From Sphingobacterium sp. GVS05A (lineage in GTDB: Bacteria; Bacteroidota; Bacteroidia; Sphingobacteriales; Sphingobacteriaceae), in the NCBI RefSeq assembly GCF_019969845.1, contig NZ_JAHXYR010000011.1, forward strand, positions 124,001 through 188,000: a stretch of 64,000 nt of DNA. The letters run 5' to 3'. Shown here piece after piece: positions 44,081-54,200 of this stretch (the first letter of the stretch is position 1; each line of letters opens with the position of its first letter). The notes beneath the pieces were generated by a model. That model was not told where the DNA came from, ran no database searches, and saw only the letters and a program-made list of their open reading frames with translations. Both the position numbers and the translations under genes were made by a program.

Positions 44081-45982
44081 TTAATGGGTTGGAATGACAG
44101 GTACGATCTGGCCATTCGCATCGAAATAAAGCCGATCCATGCATACTTCCCGATGGAAACCTGCTGCATCCCCCATCCTGATCCCATTTGGATAATTAAA
44201 CCGATGATAGACAATATACCATTCGTCGGTTCCGGGCACCTGCAAGACCGAGTTATGACCAGTACCATAGATTCCTTTCGCCGGATCTTTTTGCAAGATC
44301 AGATTGTTCTCAGGCACCTGGATTGGCCCATAGGGAGAGGTTGATGTCCCATAGCGAACCCGGTAATTCTCGCTGCGGGTATCATCTTCTGACCAAAGAA
44401 AATAGTATATTCCATTGCGAAAGATCACATATACCCCTTCACGAAATGTTTTGTCGGGTGTCAATACCTTTATTGTATTCTTTTTGATGGAGACCATATC
44501 TTTATTTAGTTCGGCAACGGCAAGGTAGCCGTTCCCCCAATACAAATAACTTTTACCTGAGCGGGGGTCATTGAACACTGCGGGATCGATCTCCTGCCCG
44601 CCAGTTACGCCGGGAGGTTTGAAATCGATCATGGGGGTGCCCGAGTCCTTGAAGGGTCCCGTTGGCTGGTCCGCTACGGCGACACCGATTTTCTGCGCCG
44701 CCGTAAAATAGTAGTAATATTTATAGTCGCCTTTGACTTTTTTCTCGGTGATCGTTGGTGCCCAGGCATGCCGTGGTCCCCAGGCAACATCTTTTTTAAG
44801 ATCCAGGATGACGCCCTCATCCTTCCAATGGATAAGATCGACCGAGGAAAAGGTTTTAAAATAGAAGCCACCCCAGCCATCAAATCCATCACTTGTTGGA
44901 TAGATATAATATCTTTTGGTTTTGTTGGCGTAAAGAATATCGGGATCTGCATAGAAGCCGTCCAGAATGGGGTTCCTTTTCAGCGCAAAAGGTATATCCT
45001 TGGGTTTGCCCCAATGAGAGGTCAAATGAAAAAGCTCCTCTCGGGAAAGGGGTATGATGTTTCCATGACGGGGGTGAAAATCCATATCAATCTCCTGATC
45101 GATCACTTTAAAACGATCGAGATCATCGGAAATACAGAATTGGTATTTTCCTTTACCATACACATCATACATCAGGATATATTGGTCCGACTGGTTTCGC
45201 TTGAAGACACTTGATCCCTCCACGGCATCCTTTGTTTTCTGCTTATACCCATCTTGTTCGATCCATTTTCCCGAAGTCAGGGAATCGGTCATGGCAAGCT
45301 TGATCCCATTACCGTGCCCTTCAGTTTTGTAGAAGAGGTAAAAGAGGCCATTCTTCTCAATAATATCGCCATCAATACAGGATTTACCATTTTTAGGTAC
45401 GAAGAGCACTTTTGGTTCCGTTTCAAAATCGGTAAAATCTTTATTCGCATAGGCATAATAGATGATGTCCGGACCATTCCCATGCTGCATGGACCAATAG
45501 ACCATATATTTTCCTGCTGCCGAATCAAAGATTGTCTGTGGCGCCCATACGCGCTTCAGATCTTCCTGCCCACTGAATCGCTGCTGGAAATCAATGGCCC
45601 GATGTGACCAGTGCAGCAGATCTTGCGATTTTAGCAGCACCATACCGCGATTGGAATCCCAGCCTTTGGAGGAGGTCATATCGGTCAGCACCATATAGAA
45701 TGTCTTTCCATCCTCAGCACGTAGAATATGCGGATCCCTGACACCCCCGGTTTTACTGATGGTCTTCGAATCCAGTACCGGCCGATTACCGTTCAACGCA
45801 CGGTAGGTATAGCCGTCGGTACTAATGGCAAAACAGACCGCTTCATCTGCCACAGCATTGCCCTTAAAATAAGCGAATAAATAACCGGCAAAATCCTTTT
45901 CGGTCGGCCCTTGCCTATATTCCTGCGCGTATGCCGATACCACAATATTCATCAATAAAAATGCTATAATCGTAAATCGCAT
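44081..45982 (-). CDS. Protein with two GH43 catalytic domains
   Basis: 633 residues, signal about 1-19. Two complete GH43 propellers follow one another. The first (about 25-325) has GGVRDPHIL, CIDGDIIEKNG and AVEGSSVFKRN. The second (about 335-630) has FYADPDILY, EIDPAVFNDP and FREGVYVIFRN. Each carries the Asp/Asp/Glu set expected for activity. Tandem GH43 proteins in Bacteroidota often combine alpha-L-arabinofuranosidase with xylosidase- or galactosidase-like activity, but the specificities here cannot be read. It lies between susD-4 and the GH2 gene and is probably periplasmic. Confidence 0.88.
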   Translation of the reverse strand: MRFTIIAFLLMNIVVSAYAQEYRQGPTEKDFAGYLFAYFKGNAVADEAVCFAISTDGYTYRALNGNRPVLDSKTISKTGGVRDPHILRAEDGKTFYMVLTDMTSSKGWDSNRGMVLLKSQDLLHWSHRAIDFQQRFSGQEDLKRVWAPQTIFDSAAGKYMVYWSMQHGNGPDIIYYAYANKDFTDFETEPKVLFVPKNGKSCIDGDIIEKNGLFYLFYKTEGHGNGIKLAMTDSLTSGKWIEQDGYKQKTKDAVEGSSVFKRNQSDQYILMYDVYGKGKYQFCISDDLDRFKVIDQEIDMDFHPRHGNIIPLSREELFHLTSHWGKPKDIPFALKRNPILDGFYADPDILYANKTKRYYIYPTSDGFDGWGGFYFKTFSSVDLIHWKDEGVILDLKKDVAWGPRHAWAPTITEKKVKGDYKYYYYFTAAQKIGVAVADQPTGPFKDSGTPMIDFKPPGVTGGQEIDPAVFNDPRSGKSYLYWGNGYLAVAELNKDMVSIKKNTIKVLTPDKTFREGVYVIFRNGIYYFLWSEDDTRSENYRVRYGTSTSPYGPIQVPENNLILQKDPAKGIYGTGHNSVLQVPGTDEWYIVYHRFNYPNGIRMGDAAGFHREVCMDRLYFDANGQIVPVIPTH

Positions 45983-46022
45983 GTATAAAATAATTTAGTA
46001 AAAGGTTGCTTGATCTGACAAA

Positions 46023-46056
46023 GATGCACTGGTTCCGAAAAGGGTCCCAGCGCATC
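46023..46056 (-). terminator. Intercistronic hairpin after susD-4
   Basis: On the minus strand GATGCGCTGG pairs with CCAGTGCATC (10 bp, one G-U) around a 14-nt loop and is followed by TTTGTC. It is 28 bp downstream of the susD-4 stop and could reduce expression of the enzyme genes relative to susCD. Confidence 0.5.
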
Positions 46057-46084
46057 GAGTAAGTCTCTTTTTGATTAATTAAAA

Positions 46085-47800
46085 TTAATAACCGGGATTT
46101 TGTTCCAGTTGTCCGTTCGAGGACAAAATCTCTGCACGCGGTATCGGGAGCCAATAATGTTTTTCTTCAAACCGGCGGCCCGATAATGCCTCTTTTCGCG
46201 TATAGGTAAGCCCATTGTTTCCTTTTGTCACCGTCATTCCCGAGGCTGGTACATTTTCTGTTATGTTGGCGATTTTCCATCTTCTTACGTCATAAAAACG
46301 GTGTTCCTCGAAGGCCAGCTCTATCCGGCGCTCGTAGCGCAACAATTTTCTAAATTCATCTTTCGATTGTCCAACAGGGATTTCAGGCATCTCTACAGAA
46401 GGTCTTGTCCGAACTAGATTTAACGCCTGTCTAGCTGTAAGACTACTACCTGCGGGTAGCATATCCGGACCGTAGGCTTCATTAGCCGCCTCTGCAAAAT
46501 TTAACAGGATCTCAGCATAACGAAAATAATTCCACGGTTGAAATCCCGCATTTCCCCAAGGATTTTCCAGGGGATATGCATCATTCATAAACTTGCGCAG
46601 ATAATAACCGGTTTTCGATGTGTTCCAGTTATCCCTTCCCTCCCTGCTATCCTGTCCGCCCGGTATAAATGTTTCAACCGCGCGCCCTCTGTACATTGAA
46701 CCATTATGTAAGATTGTTGCATCAAAGCGTGGATCACGATTTATATAGGGATTATTGGGATCGTATCCTGAAGCAGTATTGACAGTTCCATCCTCATTCA
46801 AGGGAGCTAGACCATTTTTCATCTGATAAGCGTCCACCAGATTCTGGTAAGGCGTATTTCCACCCCAACCCCCATAGCCGTTCGGTCCGTTAGCAATTTC
46901 TAAATGCACATGATTGGCATTTTTGGTATAATAACGGGCGAAAATAGTTTCCGGATTCCGGTCAGTCAAAAATAGAGACTGGTATCCGCCTGTATACAGG
47001 CTGTATTTATTTAGCGCAATCAACTCTTGTGCTGCCTGAGCCGCAGCAGCCCAGGTACCCGCGTTATAAAGCGGGCTCGCTGCATACAGCAATAGTCTTG
47101 ATTTTAATGCCATTGCGGCAGCCTTCGTAGCCCGGCCGGTAACCCAGTTGTTGTCATTGTTATCCAGCGGAAGTTTTTCAATCGCTTCGTCCAATTCTCT
47201 GATCACATAATCCATTCCTTCCTGAATAGACTTCCGCTCAAAAAGGCTTGCAGCACTTAAGTCATCTTTCAGACCATACACGGTATCGCCCATCAAGACA
47301 ACCCGACCAAAGTTACGAATGAGATCATGATACCGAAATGCCCTGATAAACTGTAGTTCACCTTCCAGATGCCGTTTATGTGAAGAACTCATCTGAATAG
47401 AAGTTAGTACTTTTTTCGCATAATTACACTCACGGATACTGCGGTAGCTACGGGCCCAAAGTGATCCGGCAGCGCCTAAATTTTCAGGCGATAACTGCCC
47501 CCGAATAATGAGCCAAGTATTATCATCATTGGTGTACATGGATTCATCAGACAGTGAAGACCAAAGGGCGTATTCAAATCCACGTCCAAACCCCGGATTA
47601 GTCCCGTCAGCCTCATTTGATATAATTTTTTCACCGATGTATCTGTTGATAATAAAAGCTTCCAATACAGCTGTATCTGTCTCAATTGCTTCTGTCGATA
47701 TTCTGTCTGTCGCCGTAACATCCAGTAGATTTTTGTTGCATGCGGAGAAGATTGTCAGTCCCAAGCCCAAAGGCACAATATACTTAGTTATAGATTTCAT
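46085..47800 (-). CDS. SusD-like surface glycan-binding lipoprotein 4
   Basis: 571 residues; lipobox IFSAC followed by NKNLLDV. SusD features: ELQFIRAFRYHDLIRNFGRVVLM, AILLNFAEAANEAYGPD-like EILLNFAEAANEAYG, and RKLLRYERRIELAFEEHRFYDVRRW. It ends with the common LPIPRAEILSSNGQLEQNPGY tail. Partner of SusC-4 (stop-to-start distance 15 bp). The adjacent GH43x2, GH2 and GH146 genes suggest an arabinose- and galactose-containing ligand (inference). Confidence 0.95.
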   Translation of the reverse strand: MKSITKYIVPLGLGLTIFSACNKNLLDVTATDRISTEAIETDTAVLEAFIINRYIGEKIISNEADGTNPGFGRGFEYALWSSLSDESMYTNDDNTWLIIRGQLSPENLGAAGSLWARSYRSIRECNYAKKVLTSIQMSSSHKRHLEGELQFIRAFRYHDLIRNFGRVVLMGDTVYGLKDDLSAASLFERKSIQEGMDYVIRELDEAIEKLPLDNNDNNWVTGRATKAAAMALKSRLLLYAASPLYNAGTWAAAAQAAQELIALNKYSLYTGGYQSLFLTDRNPETIFARYYTKNANHVHLEIANGPNGYGGWGGNTPYQNLVDAYQMKNGLAPLNEDGTVNTASGYDPNNPYINRDPRFDATILHNGSMYRGRAVETFIPGGQDSREGRDNWNTSKTGYYLRKFMNDAYPLENPWGNAGFQPWNYFRYAEILLNFAEAANEAYGPDMLPAGSSLTARQALNLVRTRPSVEMPEIPVGQSKDEFRKLLRYERRIELAFEEHRFYDVRRWKIANITENVPASGMTVTKGNNGLTYTRKEALSGRRFEEKHYWLPIPRAEILSSNGQLEQNPGY

Positions 47801-47815
47801 TGCTTAAGTTCCTCT

Positions 47816-50800
47816 TTAGAATTTTAAATTTGCACCTACATTAATAATACGTTGCTGCGGATAGAATTGACCGCTACCGCTATCCCCTTCTGGATCATAA
47901 TCCTTCACTTTTGTGATAGTCAATAGATTAAATCCGTTGACATAAAATCGAAGTCCACCCAGTTTCAATCTCGATAAGACCTCATTGGGCAATGTATACC
48001 CTATCTCGACATTTTTTAAACGTAAAAAGGAAGCATTATTCAACCAAAATGTACTATTATACAAGCCACCGCTTACAGCCGAAGAGGCGCGTTCAGGTAC
48101 TTTCGGATAGTTTCCGTTCGGATTATTGACTTCATTGAATCGATTGTCGGCCCAGGTACTGTAGAAGTTCCCTACTGTTCCGGACTCTGGAAGCACGTGC
48201 TGACTTACTTTAGCCTGCCCGGCAAAAAGAATGGAAACATCTACATTTTTATAAGCGGCATTCAGATTAAAGCCGTATGTAATCTGGGGAATATTTCCAT
48301 ATTTTGTCCGTATCATATCATCTGCCGTTATCTTACCATCTTGGTTGTAGTCCTGATAAATCAAATCCCCGACCTGTGCTCCGGGTGCCTGTGGGGCCGC
48401 AGCGAGATCTGCTTCGGTCCGGTTTAATCCAATGGCGTTATAGAGCAGATAGGTTCCCAGCGGTCTTGATGTCTTGCGCTGATAATCCAACGTACCGCTG
48501 GCCTCATCAATGAAGATAATTTTACTTTTGGCAAAGGTAAAATTACCGGATACTCCCCAGCTGAAATCGCCCGGTTTTTGATACGAAAAAGTTCCTTCAA
48601 ATCCTTCGCTATTCACCTTGCCAATATTCTCCGAAGGGACCAGCGGTTTGGAGCTGTTCTCTTTGTATGGATTGACAATACCTGAAGTTGCCGGAATCGA
48701 CGCATTTCTTTCCGTCAGAATATCCGATCTCTTTTGTTTGAAATAAATGGCCTCTATCGTGAAATTCTTGAGAAATTGTGCATTTAATCCTACATCGAGC
48801 TTCTTGGACACCTCCCAAGTAATCGCCGGATTTGCTAATTTGGACAATTTAACATTGGGTTCTATCTGGCTTTTATCATTGAGAAGCGCGACCAGGCCAT
48901 TTCCTACCAAGGTATAGTTATCGTAGAATTGGAATCCGTCGACATTATCGTTACCAAGGGTACCATAAGAGGCGCGAAGTTTTAGGTCATCTAAAAATCC
49001 GATCTTGTCTGCAAACCAATCTTCTTTACTGATACGCCACCCTGCGGATATGGAAGGGAAATATCCCCATCGCTTGCCTGACGGAAAAATGGAAGAACCA
49101 TCTGCCCTGAGCTGTCCTTCAAACAGGTATTTTTCATCATAATTATAAGCTATCCGGCTAATGATACTCTGTCTCGTATAATTAGAACTATAACCTGAAT
49201 TAAGATAATCTGTCGCAGCGGATCCACCTTGTGATAATTCAGGCAGCTGGTTGGAGAGATAATTAAAACGCTGCGCGTCAAAATATTCCAAATGCCTTTT
49301 ACTTTGCTCATATCCCACAAAAGCATTGATTGCGTGGGCACCAAAGGTCCGTTCAAAATTCAGTTTTATATTACTTGTGATCAAGGATTCATTGGTATGT
49401 GATTCGGTCAATGTGGCCTTATTGTTATTGCCGCCGACAATAGATTCCTCGTAAGTGTTTTTTGCCTGGTCATAAGCATTTAACACGTAGGGCACACTGA
49501 AGTTTTTGCTGAAATTTGCGGATTTGTCCACCGAAAGAAAACCATCAACGGATAGACCTTCTACCCAAGGAAGCTGATAGCTTGCTTTGAGTATGCCGTT
49601 GAAGACCTGTTTGGGATTATCCACGGTCCCACCGATATCCGTGCCCATTAAGGCGGGATTGGATCCCTCAATACCCCGCGTCGGTAAGCCATTTGGATAA
49701 TATGCGCTTACTGTAGGATACGCTCTATATATGGAACGAAAAATATCTCCGGCAGATGCGATGGGGAATTTACGGTCTTCCTGTCTTCCCGAAAGAGAGA
49801 GTCCGACCTTAAAGCGATCGGTTACATTGGCTTCGAGATTTGTTCTGAAATTATACTGCTTATATTTTGTGACCCCATTTTTGTATAAACCATCCTGATA
49901 GACCGAACCCAGAGACATAAAATATCGCACATCTTCGGTCCCGCCTGCGACAGACAGATTGTGCTGACTTTGTATTGCAGCTTTTTTCAAGGTGACATCT
50001 GCCCAATCGGTATTGGGGTATAACAGTGGATCAGATCCGTCTCTAAATTTTTGAATCTGTTCTGCTGAATAAATCTGATTCATTCCTCCGGAAGAACTAT
50101 TTCCATAAGCAATTTCGTTCCTTAAAATGGCATAAGTTGCGGCATCAGCCATTTTAGGCAACCGTGTCGGCGAACTGACACCGAGATTTCCGCTATAGGT
50201 GATTGAAGGTTTGCCACTTTTTCCACGTTTGGTCGTGACTAAAATAACCCCATTTGCTGCCCTGTTACCATAAATTGCCGCTGAAGCATCTTTCAGTACC
50301 GAAATACTTTCAATATCGTTTGGATCCAGACGCTCCAGGCCGCCTATTTGTCCGGGTACACCATCTACGACAACCAATACATCATTACTTCCTGTAGTTG
50401 CCTGTCCACGTACCGTAATGGATGAACCGTCATAACCGGGCTCACCGCTCCGGTTGTTGATTACCACGCCAGAAAAACGTCCGGCGAGTGAATTGGATAA
50501 ATTAGGCTGTGGACTTTTCACGATATCTTTACCTTTCACTTCAGAAATGGAGCCCGTTAACGTTGCTTTTTTTTGTGTACCATACCCCACCACCACGACA
50601 TCTTCTAGCACACGGTCATCTTTTTCAAGCCGAATTGTCAGATTTGTAGTTTCGTTCATGGGGACTCTGTAGGTCTTGTAGCCAATGAAGGAGACAACAA
50701 GCACGCCTTTAGCGGCACTCAATTCAAATTTTCCCGATTTGTCTGTTGAAGTCCCTTTCGCCCCGCCTTCCATAATCACAGTTGCACCTGCGATAGGCTC

Positions 50801-50905
50801 GTTGGCCATATTCAGGACCTGTCCCGAAATTTTCCCCTGGGCGTATAACAATGTTGGCGCAACGCTCAACACCGTATACAAAGAAACAATTTTTAGGTTG
50901 TTCAT
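47816..50905 (-). CDS. SusC-like TonB-dependent transporter 4
   Basis: 1029 residues. Signal about 1-22 (LLYAQ), carboxypeptidase-like domain (about 23-105, GKISGQVLNMANEPIAGATV), TonB box LEDVVVVGYGTQKKATLTGS (about 105), plug with NDVLVVVDGVPGQ and GNRAANGVILVTTKRGKSG, barrel ending in NVGANLKF. It imports the oligosaccharide bound by SusD-4. Its promoter does not carry the HTCS-1-type repeat but a different pair of 22-bp repeats, and HTCS-2 lies just upstream on the same strand. Confidence 0.95.
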   Translation of the reverse strand: MNNLKIVSLYTVLSVAPTLLYAQGKISGQVLNMANEPIAGATVIMEGGAKGTSTDKSGKFELSAAKGVLVVSFIGYKTYRVPMNETTNLTIRLEKDDRVLEDVVVVGYGTQKKATLTGSISEVKGKDIVKSPQPNLSNSLAGRFSGVVINNRSGEPGYDGSSITVRGQATTGSNDVLVVVDGVPGQIGGLERLDPNDIESISVLKDASAAIYGNRAANGVILVTTKRGKSGKPSITYSGNLGVSSPTRLPKMADAATYAILRNEIAYGNSSSGGMNQIYSAEQIQKFRDGSDPLLYPNTDWADVTLKKAAIQSQHNLSVAGGTEDVRYFMSLGSVYQDGLYKNGVTKYKQYNFRTNLEANVTDRFKVGLSLSGRQEDRKFPIASAGDIFRSIYRAYPTVSAYYPNGLPTRGIEGSNPALMGTDIGGTVDNPKQVFNGILKASYQLPWVEGLSVDGFLSVDKSANFSKNFSVPYVLNAYDQAKNTYEESIVGGNNNKATLTESHTNESLITSNIKLNFERTFGAHAINAFVGYEQSKRHLEYFDAQRFNYLSNQLPELSQGGSAATDYLNSGYSSNYTRQSIISRIAYNYDEKYLFEGQLRADGSSIFPSGKRWGYFPSISAGWRISKEDWFADKIGFLDDLKLRASYGTLGNDNVDGFQFYDNYTLVGNGLVALLNDKSQIEPNVKLSKLANPAITWEVSKKLDVGLNAQFLKNFTIEAIYFKQKRSDILTERNASIPATSGIVNPYKENSSKPLVPSENIGKVNSEGFEGTFSYQKPGDFSWGVSGNFTFAKSKIIFIDEASGTLDYQRKTSRPLGTYLLYNAIGLNRTEADLAAAPQAPGAQVGDLIYQDYNQDGKITADDMIRTKYGNIPQITYGFNLNAAYKNVDVSILFAGQAKVSQHVLPESGTVGNFYSTWADNRFNEVNNPNGNYPKVPERASSAVSGGLYNSTFWLNNASFLRLKNVEIGYTLPNEVLSRLKLGGLRFYVNGFNLLTITKVKDYDPEGDSGSGQFYPQQRIINVGANLKF

Positions 50906-51218
50906 AAATTTCTATACGAATTAAACAGTAAATAATACAATCTGGCCAGAATAGACAGTGAAGATGATAAGCGATGGTTTACATAGGTTACATCAGATGC
51001 ATTGCTACTTCCTGCGAGATTTATAATTGATTATACCGTCAAACTTAGGGGATTTTAAAGCTTTAGACCATATACAAATCCGTCAAATACCATATAGTTT
51101 TCGGTCAAAAAGTGGCTTTTCAACAAAAATCAGTGGGTTTTTCGTTTCATGACCTTATTCGGTCGCCCTGTTCACGATCGCTTATATCGCAAAGGTACCA
51201 CAAGATATTAGCCAGTGA
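50906..51218. other. Regulatory region before susC-4
   Basis: 313 bp with no gene. Holds the susC-4 promoter with the tandem 22-bp repeats (51040-51111) and a leader of about 130 nt. No clear terminator for HTCS-2 was found; no TAACCAA leader element is present, unlike the xylan-type promoters. Confidence 0.6.
51040..51111 (-). promoter_or_regulatory. susC-4 promoter with two adjoining 22-bp repeats
   Basis: Minus strand: the units TTTTTGACCG...CTATATGG (51090-51111) and TATTTGACGG...GTATATGG (51068-51089) adjoin and agree at 16 of 22 positions. The -7 box TAAGTTTG lies at 51040-51047, 42 bp after the start of the second unit. No -33 TTTG is present, so an activator is likely. HTCS-2, encoded next door, is the natural candidate. 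Confidence 0.6.
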
Positions 51219-54200
51219 TTAACATCCCTTCGCTCCGGACTTTTGATATTCCGAAGGAAGCTGCCCGAACTCTTCTTTAAAGCATTGCCGAAAGTAAATA
51301 GCGCTATTGATTCCGACCATAAAAGAAACTTCGGTCACGTTGTATGCTCCCGAACGCAACAGCTCAGCGGCTTTATGTATCCGTATTTTACGCACAAGTT
51401 GATTGATATTCTTCCCCGTAATACCTTTTAGTTTACGATATAAGGTTGATTGGCTCATATTCATCTTTTCTGCCAGGGTAGCGGCATCCAATACCTCATC
51501 TTGCATATGCTGTTCTACGATCGCCACAAAATCCTGAACAAATGCATTTTCACGCCATAACTCATCTTTTTCGGTTTGCCGGTCTTCTACAAAATCCGTT
51601 GGCTGATCTAATTTGATTTTCTGTAAAATAGCATTGTTCATGACCTTCTGTTTGCGCAACAGGTTATCAATACGTTTGCGCAATACGGTTGCACCGATCG
51701 GTTTTGTGAGATACGAATCTACTCCGAGGTCATAGCCACGCTGCCTGTCCAGGTCCGTATCTTTCGCCGTCAACAGGATTAATGGTATATGGCTTGTCGA
51801 ACGCTCAGCCTTCAATTTTTCAGCCAGCAAAAAACCATCCATATCGGGCATCATGATGTCGCTTATCAGAAGATCGGGTATCCTATTTTGTGCAATGTCC
51901 AATCCAACTGCTCCATTTTCAGCAACCAAAACTTCGTAAGTTGAGCACAAGGTATCTCCCAGATAGGCGCGTAAATCAGGATCATCTTCAACCAAAAGGA
52001 TCAATGGGCGACTGAAGTCCATAGCTATATGATCAGATTCCGCGATCCATTCCACTATTTTTGGGCTATCAACGCCGACTTTGTTTGCTAAAAAACGGAC
52101 TGATACCGTCGTTCCCGCTCCTTCCAAGCTTTTAATCTCGATCTTACCCTGATGGATAGCTGTCAATTCTTTGACCAGTGCCAGACCTATGCCCGTTCCG
52201 TGGATTCCCCTGCCGGGAATCTGATAGAACTTATCGAAAATTCGATCCATGTGGTCCGCCGGGATCCCGCGCCCCGTGTCTTCAATGGATAATACTGCCC
52301 AATGGGTTAAATTTGATTGTTCGTACTTAAGGTCCAGCCTGATATGGCCCGAATCCGTATATTTATAGGCGTTGGAAAGCAAATTATCTACAATCAACTG
52401 TATGATCTCTGCATCAAATAAAGTACGATAATCTGTTTCGGGCAAATTTGCATATATCTCAACGTTTGGTTTGTTATTTAAGGTTCGATACTTATCCACG
52501 ATATCGGTAAGCATGTCACTCAAGGCCCCAGCTTCAAGTACTAGCGGTTTAAACTGCGATTCGACCTTCCTGAACTCCAGAAGTTGGTTAACCAATGTAA
52601 AAAGCCGATTAGCACTTTTTTGAACTGTATGAACTAATCCCTTGTTTCTGGGAGATAATTGCTCATTTTGAGACAAATCGTCGAGAGGTCCTAATATGAG
52701 TGTTAACGGCGTGCGCAGTTCATGCGTGATATGGGTATAGAAATTCATGCGCTCGCTATGCAACTGTTCATCTTGAAGGTGCTGGCGCTCTTTGAGTCTC
52801 AGTTCGGACTCGGCCTTTATTCTTTTGATATAAAAGAAAATAAGGGTATAGATGACCAACAAAAAGATCAGAAAATAAGTGACCTTTGCCGGCAGGCTCA
52901 GATAGAAAGGTGGTTTGATCTTAATCAGTAAACGTTGATATGACTGAGACCATTGCCCATTTTTCATGCGTGTGCGAATCAACAGTTCATGATCTCCATA
53001 GGGCACATTCCGGAAATCAAGATTAGTTTCGTTGCCCAGAAAAATCCAGTCGTTATTAAGTCCCTGCAGCTGGTATCCAAACTCGACCAATCCATCCAGC
53101 GCATAGTCCATGACCGCAAGCTCAATACGAAAGCTATTCTCGTTATGATCCAGCCTGATCTCATCAGATGATGTAAGATATTTGTCTTCCTGTGCATTGG
53201 ATTCGCCGGAGCGGAAAACAATAAATCGGCTCACCCGAATCGGAGATTTTGGCAGTTTTGAGGGAATTTCATTCGGATCAAAATAACATATGCCGTCTTG
53301 CATCCCGAAATACAGGCGTCCTGCCAGATCCCGCCCCACACTTCCATTTATAAAACCTCCAAGTGGCAGGCCGAATGACTGATCGTATTGCAAAAAACGT
53401 TTTTCTTTGGGTAAAAAGCGTAGCATTCCTGACTTGGTCGAACACCAGATATGCCCATTCTGATCTTCCGAAAGGCCATTGACAAACAGCCAGGCATCGT
53501 CTCCCGGAGGCATTAAAATTGTTAAATCACCAATTCCTCGTTGCGCTTCCTGCAGAGCTATTCCCTGATTTGTCGCAATCCAGATATTGTTATTTTTATC
53601 GCATAGCAAATGATTGACGGTATTATTGCGCAATCCATTGCCGCTATCCATTTTCCGAATCAGCTGTCGATTATTATTATACACATAGAGCCCCTGCCCA
53701 TAGGTTCCTACCCACATATTATCCTGTCCGTCCTCGACAAGCGCTCGTGGAGCATAGTCTCCCAGCATCGGATCGTTGATCAGTAATTTTTGTACGCTAT
53801 GATTGTGCGGATCATAGATAAACAGGCCTTGGTATGCAGCAATCCAGATGGCACCGCGGCGATCTTCATAAATCGCGCGAACCTCTGACACTGGCTCACC
53901 AAGATCTATCGTATGCCAGGCTGTGGATCCGGCATAGCAAACTGCAACACCACCTTTTCGTAAACCTAACCAGACATGCTGGTTATGATCCTTGAATGAA
54001 GCCAATATAAAATCATCAGGACTGCCATTCTTTTGTGTCATCCATTTGAGTAATCTGCCATTTTTGCCCATCTCTACGATTCCCGAGCCTTCGGTAGTCA
54101 ACCAGACTGCGTCTGCACCTCGGACGATAATATTACTCACTGTTGCCAGCTGATCCGGCAATAAAGACCCTGTCGGGAAAACATTAAAAAAGGGTTTGAT

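Noticed and set aside
51036..51044. Third CCGTCAAA copy in phase with the 22-bp repeats before susC-4
   Set aside because: It coincides with the -7 box (CAAACTTA on plus) and is 44 bp away from the next copy, so it is more simply explained as promoter sequence.
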